A stretch of DNA of 35,423 nucleotides from Paracoccus sp. (in: a-proteobacteria) (lineage in GTDB: Bacteria; Pseudomonadota; Alphaproteobacteria; Rhodobacterales; Rhodobacteraceae), in contig JAUNTZ010000030.1 of assembly GCA_030538425.1 (NCBI GenBank), positions 1 to 35,423 of the forward strand. The letters are read 5' to 3'. The position numbers and the translations under genes were made by a program. Every line of letters starts with the position of its first letter. The first letter of the stretch is position 1. A model generated the notes under the pieces. That model saw only the letters and a list, made by a program, of their open reading frames with translations. It made no database searches and had not been told where the DNA came from. Positions 9,676 through 17,095 of the stretch are shown one piece after another.

Positions 9676-10835
9676 CGGTTCGGTTGCTGGGCTTGCAGAC
9701 GCGGGCCGGTCAGCACCGGCCAGAACAGCAGTGCAAAGCCCGCAAAGGCCAGGATCCACGCGGTCGCGGCCAGATGCAGCAACCAAGCCTGCCCCGGCAG
9801 CAGGGCCTGCACAAGCCGCGCCACCGCCGCGATATTCACCGCCACGAACACGGCGGTCAGGCCCGCACCGGCATGCAGCTCGCGCCCGGTATGGCCAAGG
9901 CTCGCCCGCGCCATGACGGCCAGCGTCATCACCCCAACGGCGCCCGCCATCCATGCGTGCCGCGCGCCCGTCTCAGGCATCAGCCCAAGCCCCGCCCCCG
10001 CCACCGACAAAAAGCCAAGCGCGACCCAAAGATAGGCCAGATGCAAGATCCATAACAGCGGCTCAGGCCCCGTCTGCACGCCCTGCCACCGTGCCAGCCG
10101 CGCGATATGCGCAAGCCCCACCAGCCCGCAGATCAGCGCGGTCAGCCGCGCATCCGGCGCCGCCACAAAGCCCAGCAGCGCCACCGCACTGGCCGCGACC
10201 ACCACCTTGTCCAGCCGCGCAAACGGCACCGGCAGCCGGTCCGAGCCGCGCTTGACCAGCCAGTTGCGCGTGAACGACGGGATGATCCGCCCCCCGATCA
10301 GCGCCATCAGCATGACAAGCGCCGCCAGCCCCAGCCGCAGCCCAAGCGCGGGATCGGCCAGATGGAACAGGATCAGCCCAAGCCCGAAGGTCGCGATCAG
10401 CGCCACCACCGGCAGGTTGCGCCAGTTCCGGCCCCGGATCACCTCTCGGGCCAGCATCGCGACCAGAACCACTGGCAAGGCCATATCGACCGCAGCGCCG
10501 ACCGGCCCCGTCTCAAACGCGGTCAGCAGCCGCCCGGCCAGCCACAGCCCGACCAGCCCCGCCAATGGCCACCCCGTCACCGGCAGCCGCCCGGTCCAGT
10601 TCGGCACCGCGGTCAGCACGAAACCGCCCACCGCCGCCGCGCCAAAGCCAAAGATCAGCGCATGGCCGTGCCACAGGCTTGCAAAGGGCAGGCTCAGCAG
10701 CCCGGCCAGATGCGCGACCCAGATCAGCATGGCAAGCGCCGCCCATATTGCGCCCAGAAGGAAAAACGGGCGAAACCCGTAGCTGAAGAGCGCAGGCCCC
10801 TGCCATTCCCTGATGCGTTTCGCGTTTCCGGACAT
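9672..10835 (-). CDS. nnrS: NnrS-family heme/copper membrane protein
   Basis: Polytopic membrane protein of the NnrS family, which binds heme and copper and lessens NO stress in denitrifiers. Length 387 aa from the ATG at 10835 (SGNAKRIREWQGPALFSYGF...), preceded by GAGG. The family opening GPALFSYGFRPFFLLGA is present, as are LWHGHALIFGFGAAAVGGF, VPNWTGRLPVTGWPL, GGRIIPSFTRNWL and an ARASLGHTGRELHAG motif near the end. About twelve hydrophobic segments are visible. It converges on norF with a 3-base overlap and is divergent from nnr. A longer in-frame opening to 10988 exists but does not match the family start. Confidence 0.94.
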   Translation of the reverse strand: MSGNAKRIREWQGPALFSYGFRPFFLLGAIWAALAMLIWVAHLAGLLSLPFASLWHGHALIFGFGAAAVGGFVLTAVPNWTGRLPVTGWPLAGLVGLWLAGRLLTAFETGPVGAAVDMALPVVLVAMLAREVIRGRNWRNLPVVALIATFGLGLILFHLADPALGLRLGLAALVMLMALIGGRIIPSFTRNWLVKRGSDRLPVPFARLDKVVVAASAVALLGFVAAPDARLTALICGLVGLAHIARLARWQGVQTGPEPLLWILHLAYLWVALGFLSVAGAGLGLMPETGARHAWMAGAVGVMTLAVMARASLGHTGRELHAGAGLTAVFVAVNIAAVARLVQALLPGQAWLLHLAATAWILAFAGFALLFWPVLTGPRLQAQQPNR

Positions 10836-10910
10836 ATCTACCTCGCCAAGTTCAAGCTTGCCCATTGCGCAGGTCGGACGGGGCCGCGTCAATCGACATG
10901 GCGCGCGACT

Positions 10911-10934
10911 TTGTGCCGCATCATGTTGCGGCAA
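10911..10934. promoter_or_regulatory. Inverted repeat between nnrS and nnr
   Basis: GCCGCA (10915-10920) and TGCGGC (10927-10932) form a dyad with a 6-base spacer, flanked by TTG and CAA. It lies about 80 bases upstream of nnrS and 100 upstream of nnr, in the only non-coding gap between the two. No good TTGA-N6-TCAA site was found in this gap. The dyad is a candidate operator for an unidentified regulator; this is inference. Confidence 0.3.
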
Positions 10935-11032
10935 GGTTAAGGCTGGCCTGTTCTGGCTGATCTCGCTAGACAATGCGTTCAGGATCACGAAGGCGCCACC
11001 GCGCCGTTGCTGTGAGGCATTTCAGGCAGAGA

Positions 11033-11719
11033 ATGACCACCATCACTGACGCAGTTCGCAATTCGATGATCTTTTCGGGCCTGCCCGATCCTTTGATCCA
11101 GCGGATTGCCGCCATGTCCTCACTGGTCGAGCTGGCCCCCGGCAACACGATCTTCGTGCAGGGTGAGCCGGCCGAGGCGGTGTTTCTGGTCGTCGATGGC
11201 TGGGTCAAGCTCTACCGTGTCGCGGTCAGTGGGGCTGAGGCCGTCGTGACCGTGCGCACCCGTGGCCACAGCTTTGCCGAGGCGATTGCGCTGCGCGGCA
11301 AGTCCTACCCCGTCTCGGCCGAGGCGGTGACGCAGGCCACCCTTGTGCGCATCGACGCGAAACGTCTACGGCACCTGATTGAGACCGAGCCGCCGCTTGC
11401 ATTGGCGATGCTGGCATCTTGCTATGTGAAGTTGCAGGGTTTTGTGACCCAGGTTGAGCAGCTCAAGGCGCGCAGCGGCGCGCAGCGCGTCGCCGAGTTC
11501 CTGCTGAGCCTCTGCGATGAAGAGGCGGATAAGCAGATGGTCGAGCTGCCCTATAACAAGGGCCTGATCGCGGGCCGCCTTGGCATCAAGCCCGAAAGCC
11601 TCTCGCGCGCCTTCCGCCGCCTGCGCGACCACGGCGTGAGGATCGAGGGCAACCGCGCCTATATCACCGACATGCAGGCGGTGGTCGATTTCATCGCCGA
11701 TGACGCGCGGGCGGGGTGA
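11033..11719 (+). CDS. nnr: Crp/Fnr-family NO-responsive regulator (NNR/DNR type)
   Basis: Transcription activator of the Crp/Fnr superfamily, expected to switch on nirS, nirI and nor when NO is present. Length 228 aa from ATG 11033. Residues ~15-115 form the cyclic-nucleotide-like beta roll (GNTIFVQGEPAEAVFLVVDGWVKL), followed by the dimer helix (~120-150) and a C-terminal winged helix. The recognition helix PESLSRAFRRL carries Glu188, Ser191 and Arg192, the E..SR pattern that reads TTGA half-sites in FNR. Only two Cys (130, 161) occur and neither is part of an N-terminal cluster, so it is not an iron-sulfur FNR; NNR/DNR proteins lack that cluster too. NNR boxes at 861 and 3921 are its likely targets. 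NNR, NnrR and DNR cannot be fully separated by eye. Confidence 0.88.
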   Translation: MTTITDAVRNSMIFSGLPDPLIQRIAAMSSLVELAPGNTIFVQGEPAEAVFLVVDGWVKLYRVAVSGAEAVVTVRTRGHSFAEAIALRGKSYPVSAEAVTQATLVRIDAKRLRHLIETEPPLALAMLASCYVKLQGFVTQVEQLKARSGAQRVAEFLLSLCDEEADKQMVELPYNKGLIAGRLGIKPESLSRAFRRLRDHGVRIEGNRAYITDMQAVVDFIADDARAG

Positions 11720-11767
11720 GTGCGGCGGGGGCGACCGTTAGGTTGGCTCGCTCCGCCCGTGCCTTAT

Positions 11768-12120
11768 AGCCCGTAGCTCGCCCGCCCGGCGCGCTGCGCA
11801 GTGCGGCAAGTCCCGCTGCCGCGCCGCCACCCTGCGCCTTGCCGTGCAGTCCGTGGATTGCCGTCGCGCCACCCGTTCCCGTAGACGGTGGCTTGTCCGC
11901 GCGCCGTGCTGCGCGGTGTGGCCCCTCCCGCTATCGCGCTGCCGCGCTGCTACCCTGCGCCGCGCAGCCCGAGGCTTGCCTCCCTGCCGCGCGCTCCCCT
12001 AGGCCGTAGTTTGCCCGCGCGCCGTGCTGTGTCGCCCGGCCTGCTGTCCCCATGCCGCGCCGCCACCCTGCGCTGCGCAGCACCCGGATTGGCTTCTTGG
12101 TGCCCGTGCCCTTTTTCCCC
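11768..12120. repeat. Degenerate ~113-123 bp direct repeats, GC-rich, non-coding
   Basis: The gap 11720-12525 holds no convincing gene. Within it a pattern of roughly 'cgtag-ttgcccgcgcgcc...ccctgcgc...gcag' recurs. The anchor CCCTGCGC lies at 11830, 11953 and 12066, giving spacings of 123 and 113 bases, with clear but imperfect similarity around each (for example GCGCGCCGTGCTG at about 11898 and 12018). Less certain echoes continue to about 12420 (GTGCCTCGTCGCC versus GATGCCTCGCCGC). Open frames here are compositional artefacts. The origin is unknown; the region looks like decayed tandem duplication. Confidence 0.55.
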
Positions 12121-12525
12121 ATAGCTTTTTCCTCGCGGCGATATTCTCCCCCGCGATGCCACCCCAGCCGCCCATGCCTCGCTGGCTGGCAGCAGTAAAG
12201 GGGTTCCGTGGCTTGGCCCGTGGCCAGCTTCGCCCCGGCGCGGTGCCTCGTCGCCAGTGACCCGCTCGCCGCAGCGTGAACCTGTGCCTTGCTGCGCTGC
12301 CGGTGTCTTGGCGTCGGGCGCGCTTTCCACCGGAACGATGCCTCGCCGCGTGCCGCAATTGGCCCCGTTCCCGTGTCGTTGCACCGTGCGCCTCGTGGCT
12401 TACCCTCGCGCCGCGCCTTGCTCTCTATCCGATAAGCGCACCGCCCTTCCGCCCCACCCCAAAAACCCGCTTTGCGCCGCGACCCTCGCGTGGTAACCGC
12501 AGCCCCGGACCACAGGGGGGCGGCG

Positions 12526-13095
12526 GTGCAGATATGTGAGGAACAGGCGCAGGACGGGCCTGAGGTCGAGGCTCTGCTTGATCTCTGTTTCGCGCCGGGG
12601 CGCAGCGCGCTCAGCTCTTATCGGTTGCGCGAGGGGGTCGCGCCTGTCGCGGGGCTTTGTCTGATCCTGCGTGAGGCGGGGGCGGTGCGCGCTGCCATCC
12701 GTTACTGGCCGGTGCGGGTGGGCGGCGAGCCTTCCCTGTTGCTCGGTCCGGTCGCCGTGCATCCCACCGCGCAGGGTGAGGGGCTGGGCAACTGGCTGAT
12801 TCATGAAAGCCTCAATCGCGCCCGCGCGCAGGGTTGGGCGCGGGTGATGCTGGTGGGCGACCTGCCCTATTATGGGCGGTTCGGCTTTGCGCGGCTCGAG
12901 GGGGTCGAGATGCCGCCGCCGACCAATCCCGACCGCGTTCTGGGGCTGGAGCTGACGCCCGGCGCGTGGGTCGATGTGGCGGGCAAGGTCACGCGTGAGC
13001 AGGCGCCGCTGCCGGAAAGCACGGCCGAACCCTGTTACGACATTGCGCCCGAACAGATCCGCCAAGCCACTGTTCAGAACGCCAAAAACAGCTAG
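12526..13095 (+). CDS. GNAT-family N-acetyltransferase
   Basis: Probable acetyl-CoA-dependent N-acetyltransferase of the GNAT fold (YhbS-like group); the substrate is unknown. The motif-A region LLGPVAVHPTAQGEGLGNWLI contains the QGEGLG acetyl-CoA pyrophosphate loop, followed by the C-terminal strand YYGRFGFARLEG typical of the family. I prefer GTG at 12526 because GGGGGG lies just upstream and the protein then opens with the family-like QICEEQAQDGPEVEALLDLCF (189 aa). An ATG at 12472 would add 18 unconserved residues. It is followed after ~80 bases by the EcsC-family gene on the same strand, possibly cotranscribed. Confidence 0.85.
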   Translation: MQICEEQAQDGPEVEALLDLCFAPGRSALSSYRLREGVAPVAGLCLILREAGAVRAAIRYWPVRVGGEPSLLLGPVAVHPTAQGEGLGNWLIHESLNRARAQGWARVMLVGDLPYYGRFGFARLEGVEMPPPTNPDRVLGLELTPGAWVDVAGKVTREQAPLPESTAEPCYDIAPEQIRQATVQNAKNS

Positions 13096-13177
13096 AGCCT
13101 TGCCGATCGGCCTTGCCCTTCCCATCTTGTCAGAACCGACCCAAGCCACGGACCCCAACCCACGGACCATTCCAAAG

Positions 13178-13984
13178 ATGACCCCCGCCAAGACGCCCGC
13201 CATCCTGCCCCCGATCACCGATCCCTCGGTTTACGCCCAGCTTGACCGGCTGGCGCGGCGCTATATCAACGCGGGCGGGTTGGGGATGGAGGCGCTGATG
13301 GCGGTCGGTGGCAGCGCCGAGAACCTGCTGCGCCGTCTGCCCCGCCCGGTGCGCGACCGGATGGACCGGATCGTCATGCGCGCGTTGGAGAACGCGTTTG
13401 ACGCAGCCACCGCCTCGCGCCGTGTGGTGCGTGACCGGGGCGACTGGTTCAACCGGCTGTCCTCGACCGCCTCGGGGGCGATTGGCGGGTTGGGCGGCCT
13501 GCCCGGCGCGATGATCGAACTGCCGGTCGCGGTCACCATGCTGTTCCGCGCCATTCTCGACATTGCCGAGGAACACGGGCTGGACACCAGTTCCGACGAG
13601 GTGCGCATCGAGGCGCTGCGCGTTTTCGCCACCGCCGGCCCCTTCGCCGAGGATGACGGCACCGATATGGGCCTTCTGGCCGCGAAAATGTCGATCACCG
13701 GGCAAAGCCTGCAAGGGCTGATCGGCAAGGTCGCGCCGAAACTCTCCGCGGTGCTGAGCCAGAAACTCGCCGCGCAGGCCGCGCCGGTGTTGGGGGCCTT
13801 TGCGGGGGCGACGATCAACTACACTTTCGCGCGCTATTATCAGGAAATCGCGCGGGTGCATTTCGGCCTGATGCGGCTTGCGCGCGAAACCGGCCTGCCG
13901 CGCGAGGCCCTGATCGAGGCGCTTGCCCAATCGGTCGAGCGGCTGGACCTGACCAAGCTGCCGCGGAATTATCGCCGGGCGTGA
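13178..13984 (+). CDS. EcsC-family protein
   Basis: Protein of 268 aa that resembles the EcsC family (function not established; named from a Bacillus ABC-transporter locus). Seen: an N-terminal helical part with a GGSAENLLRRLP stretch; a small-residue hydrophobic run STASGAIGGLGGLPGAMIELPVAVTMLFRAI (~100-130), very typical of EcsC proteins; and a second small-residue region AAPVLGAFAGATINYTFARYYQEIARVHFG (~207-236). No signal peptide is seen. The ATG at 13178 has only a weak ribosome site (CCAAAG), so the start is tentative. It lies downstream of the acetyltransferase. Confidence 0.8.
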   Translation: MTPAKTPAILPPITDPSVYAQLDRLARRYINAGGLGMEALMAVGGSAENLLRRLPRPVRDRMDRIVMRALENAFDAATASRRVVRDRGDWFNRLSSTASGAIGGLGGLPGAMIELPVAVTMLFRAILDIAEEHGLDTSSDEVRIEALRVFATAGPFAEDDGTDMGLLAAKMSITGQSLQGLIGKVAPKLSAVLSQKLAAQAAPVLGAFAGATINYTFARYYQEIARVHFGLMRLARETGLPREALIEALAQSVERLDLTKLPRNYRRA

Positions 13985-14506
13985 GGGGTGGCGCTGTTGA
14001 GTGACGGCTTGAGGGCGTCGCTCTGCGATTTGTCTCTGGCGCGCCGCGTGTTGCGGGAATGGATGGGGCCGGTCATAGCCAGTCGGCGCGATCTGCTTTG
14101 ATGGGAAGGCCTCCGTGAGGCTGCTCTCGGCGCGTGAACAATGACCTGTAGGCAACGCTCATGTGTCTAGGCATGCCCGCATCTGCTATTGACCCAACCG
14201 CGCCCACTAGTCCGTGGGTCAAGCGTCGCCCTTGGCCAATGACGAGCCGTCCTGCGGTCACTGATGGCGCGTGATCTCCATGCCGCAAACAAACCCGTCT
14301 GCCATCCCGACAACCGATCTGAGCCGTGACCACTTGATCGCGCAATGTGGTATTCACCTCTACCACAGCCCGCCAGTCACAAAGCACATGCCGCCATTGC
14401 CGCTATCAGCACGAAAGCATAGGCAATCCGCGAAGGCCACAGCCCGCCGCCAGTCTCTGCGCGGTGAGCGTTTGCTCTTGTTCAACCCCGGCACAGAAAC
14501 ACCACC
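13985..14506. other. Gap with no supported gene
   Basis: About 520 bases between the EcsC-family stop and the small secreted protein gene. Both strands give only short frames without ribosome sites or recognisable motifs. One leftward fragment near 14370-14440 ends in a hydrophobic run (AYAFVLIAAMAACAL) but has a stop upstream and no start codon; it may be a gene remnant. Confidence 0.4.
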
Positions 14507-14665
14507 TCAATGGCAATGCACCCGCCCGCCATTGCGGTTATCGGCGTGGCAGCACTGGCCGGCGGGGGAGGATTTGCGGCAGCCGCCGCCATGGGCCTCG
14601 ACCTGCGCTGCGGAAAACGAACCAAGCGCCAGAGCGGCGATGATGGTCAGAGTCAGCTTTTTCAT
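14507..14665 (-). CDS. Small secreted Cys/His-rich protein (52 aa)
   Basis: A 52-residue protein. It opens MKKLTLTIIAALALGSFSAA, a classic Sec signal peptide, with likely cleavage near EAHGG (about residue 24). The mature part is only ~28 residues and is rich in Gly, Cys and His: CRKSSPAGQCCHADNRNGG, then RVHCH at the end. The CH-x(8)-x-HCH pattern recalls the small YHYH/HCH-type secreted domains seen beside other proteins, which suggests metal or disulfide chemistry, but no function is established. The ribosome site GGAGAGAGAG is strong, and a perfect CtrA-type box lies 24-41 bases upstream. It stands alone on this strand, downstream of the RecD-like gene and separated from it by ~170 bases. 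Confidence 0.8.
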   Translation of the reverse strand: MKKLTLTIIAALALGSFSAAQVEAHGGGCRKSSPAGQCCHADNRNGGRVHCH

Positions 14666-14688
14666 GTCTCTCTCTCCTCACAAGCGCG

Positions 14689-14706
14689 TTAACACTTTGT
14701 TAACCA
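14689..14706 (-). promoter_or_regulatory. CtrA-type binding site
   Basis: TTAACACTTTGTTAACCAT is an exact TTAA-N7-TTAA(CCAT) match to the alphaproteobacterial CtrA consensus. It sits 24 bases upstream of the ATG of the 52-aa secreted protein, where it would overlap a promoter. No rightward gene starts nearby, so that gene is the likely target. CtrA binding is inferred from the motif only. Confidence 0.6.
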
Positions 14707-14838
14707 TTTGCGAGGGCGCGCATAGCTGTCCCTTGGGACAGGCTTGCGAGGGGCGAGGGCACAACGGGCCAATCGCGCACAAGGACAGGCGCCCGAAAGG
14801 AATAGCCACGCCAAAAGAGGCCCGCCAAGATCGCAGGA

Positions 14839-16356
14839 TCACTCGGGCGACGCCAGCTTCAGTTCCGCCGCGCGGTCGGGCAGATCGTCAATCGCCAAAG
14901 GTCCCGAAGGCCGCGCCAGACGCGGGCGGATCACCCAGTGCAGCCGTTCCTGCGCGCGTGTGATCGCCACATAGGCCAGCCGCTTCCACAGCGGGATGCC
15001 CGCCTCGGACCGGCCCGACCATGCGGCGGCGGAAATATCGGGGCCGAACACCTGCACATCGGGCCATTGCGAGCCTTGCGCCTTGTGGATCGTGACCGCC
15101 GCACCATGCAGGAAAGCCGCCCCCATATGCGCGGCGGCGGGGATGAACGGCTCGTCCTCATCCGGCATCTCGATCTTGATGATCGAGGCGGCCGAAAGGC
15201 GCGGGTCTTCGGCCCCGATCACATGAAGCCGCGCAAAACCGTTCTTCTTGCCCGGTCCCAGATAGACGACCTGAGCGCCCTTAATCAGCCCCCGCGCCTC
15301 CAGATCGATGCGCTTGTTGCGGTGCTTGAGCGGCAGTTCCAGCCCGTCGCAGATCAGCGGCTCACCGGGCAACAGCGCGTCGGGGGGCGCGCCGTAAGCC
15401 GCGCGAAAGGCGGTAATCAGCCGGATGCGGGTCGCATTGCGCCAGACCAGAACCGGGCTGCGCGCCATCAGGTCGGACTGGACCCGCTCGGCCCAGATCA
15501 CGCGGTCATCACGGGCGGCGGCCTCGCGGATCATGCGCTCGAACCCGTCGAAATCAAGCGCCGGGTCGGCAAGCGCATGGGCCAGATCAAGGATCGGGCT
15601 GTCACCCGCCTGACGGTGAATGCGCGACAGCTCCAGCCGCTGCACGGGGGCAAGCCGGTCGAACACCATCTTGCCGGACTGGCCCACCGGGGCAAGCTGG
15701 GCCGGGTCTCCGAACAGGACAAGAACCGGGAAAATCTCGCGCAGATCCTCGAACTGGCGCTCATCCAGCATCGAGGCCTCGTCGATCAGGCCGATATCGA
15801 GGCCGTCCTCGCGCCGCTTCCAGCCCTTGATGAAATCCGAACCGCGCAGCCCGGCGGCGGCAAGCGCGCCGGGGATCGAGGCATGGGCCTGATAAAACAG
15901 CAAGGCCCGATCAAGCGCGGTATCCGACAGCCCGTCGATCACCGGGCGGTCGCCATTCCCCGCCAGCCATTCCGCGATCTTCTCATATTCGGGGTCATAG
16001 ACCGGCGTGTAAAGGATGCGGTGGATGGTGGTCGCAGGCACGCCGCGCATCCGCAGCACGAAGGCCGCCTTGTTCGTCGGCGCCAGAATCGCGACCGAGC
16101 GGCGGTCCTTGCGCTTTTTACCCTCGTAATCGCCCGAGACGATCTCAACCCCCGCCTCGCGCAGCGCCTGCGTGAGCCCGGCCAGGATCATCGTCTTGCC
16201 CGACCCGGCCTTGCCGATCACCGCCATCACCCGCGCCTTGCCGGGGCCGGGCGGCATGATCTCTTCGGCCACCAGATCGACACCGGCCCCGGCAAGCATC
16301 TCAGCAAGCGAGTCCCAGGCGGTCGCCTGATCGGGGGAAAGAGTGGGCAGGGTCAT
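14839..16356 (-). CDS. RecD-like SF1B DNA helicase
   Basis: ATP-dependent DNA helicase related to RecD/RecD2 and TraA-type helicases, 505 aa. Motifs in order: Walker A IGKAGSGKT (48-55); motif Ia APTNKAAFVLRMRG with TIHRILY; Walker B GLIDEASMLDERQ; motif III LFGDPAQLAPVGQSG; an arginine motif RLELSRIHRQ; and the UvrD-like C-terminal motifs VTIHKAQGSQWPDVQVF and LAYVAITRAQERLHWV. No N-terminal RecD2 extension is present, and no recB/recC lies beside it, so it probably works outside a RecBCD complex in repair or recombination. The start ATG at 16356 leaves the 77-bp tandem array immediately upstream. Confidence 0.88.
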   Translation of the reverse strand: MTLPTLSPDQATAWDSLAEMLAGAGVDLVAEEIMPPGPGKARVMAVIGKAGSGKTMILAGLTQALREAGVEIVSGDYEGKKRKDRRSVAILAPTNKAAFVLRMRGVPATTIHRILYTPVYDPEYEKIAEWLAGNGDRPVIDGLSDTALDRALLFYQAHASIPGALAAAGLRGSDFIKGWKRREDGLDIGLIDEASMLDERQFEDLREIFPVLVLFGDPAQLAPVGQSGKMVFDRLAPVQRLELSRIHRQAGDSPILDLAHALADPALDFDGFERMIREAAARDDRVIWAERVQSDLMARSPVLVWRNATRIRLITAFRAAYGAPPDALLPGEPLICDGLELPLKHRNKRIDLEARGLIKGAQVVYLGPGKKNGFARLHVIGAEDPRLSAASIIKIEMPDEDEPFIPAAAHMGAAFLHGAAVTIHKAQGSQWPDVQVFGPDISAAAWSGRSEAGIPLWKRLAYVAITRAQERLHWVIRPRLARPSGPLAIDDLPDRAAELKLASPE

Positions 16357-16514
16357 GCGCCTTCGCTACGCGAGCGGGGCCGCGATGAAAAGCCGGATCG
16401 GGCGGAGGCGGTGAAAAATCGGGTGCTTGGGCGGGGACAGGACCGTCCGCGAAAGAAATCCGCACCGGAACAGGCGCCACATTCCGCAAGCCGCCCAAGT
16501 CAAGCCAGCCCCAA

Positions 16515-16900
16515 GCCGCGACCTTGCTTGATGCCTAAGGCCGCAGACCCACTGTGCCAGACGGGCAACGCCAAGCTCAAAGCCGCCCGCGCGCCGCCTC
16601 CCTGCTTGACGCTCGGTCCGCAGACCCGCCGCGCCAGATGGGTGGGCAAAGCTCAAAGCGACGCCAGCGCCGCGAGCTTGGTTGGCGCCGAGGCCCGCAC
16701 GCCCATTGCGCCAGAGGGGTGACGCCACGCTCAAAGCGCCCCCGCGCCGCGATCTTGCTTGATGCCCGAGCCCGCAGCCCCACCGTGTCAGATGGGTGAT
16801 GCCACGCTCAAAGCGCTCCCCGCGCCGCGACCTTGCTTGATGCCCGGACTCGCAGACCCATCGCGCTTGATGGGCAACTCCAAGCCCAACTCGGCGCATC
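16515..16900. repeat. Five-copy tandem array, ~77 bp unit
   Basis: Five imperfect head-to-tail copies of a unit beginning roughly GCGCCGCGACCTTGCTTGAT and ending ...CACGCTCAAAGCG. Taking the base before CTTG as anchor gives 16521, 16599, 16675, 16752 and 16830, so the spacings are 78, 76, 77 and 78. Shared internal blocks are CCGCAGACCC, CAGATGGG and CTCAAAGC. Copies 4 and 5 are most alike, suggesting the newest duplication. The unit is not a multiple of three throughout and has no ribosome sites, so it is probably not a protein repeat, although a leftward frame (16920 to 16366) stays open across it. It occupies the 5' side of the RecD-like gene. Confidence 0.8.
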
Positions 16901-17020
16901 CGGTAAGCCTTTTGCATCACGGCACCAACCGGCGCGGTCGCGCTTTTATCAAGGCCTCGCGTCCCCGGGTTGTGTCACCGCAACACACATGCTCCCACCA
17001 CGGCCAAGCCTGCCCCAATC

Positions 17021-17095
17021 CGTCTTTTGTCCAACAAATATCCTCGGGGGAGGCCCGCAGGGCCGGGGGCGGACAGCCCCCTGCTGCGGCTCAGC
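17021..17095. repeat. Dispersed palindromic element, subtype A copy
   Basis: GTCTTTTGTCCAACAAATATCC followed by GC-rich inverted repeats (GGGGGAGGCCCGCAGGGCC and GGGGGCGGACAGCCCCC). It matches the subtype A arm seen at 26369-26427 and 31303-31355. It lies just downstream of the leftward ABC ATPase gene and could act as its terminator. Confidence 0.6.

Noticed and set aside
11888-12496. Several short open frames in the GC-rich gap after nnr
   Set aside because: All are Pro/Arg/Ala/Cys-rich without ribosome sites and coincide with degenerate DNA repeats.
14938-16722. Long rightward open frame (594 codons) across the helicase gene
   Set aside because: Antisense to the RecD-like gene, whose motifs are complete; no domain on this strand.
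16515-16900. CRISPR array
   Set aside because: The similarity runs through the whole ~77-base unit; there are no unique spacers and no cas genes.
16366-16920. Leftward frame with repeated HQARSR-type peptides across the tandem array
   Set aside because: The 76-78 base spacing breaks the reading frame register, no ribosome site is seen, and it overlaps the helicase start region. Treated as a property of the DNA repeat.
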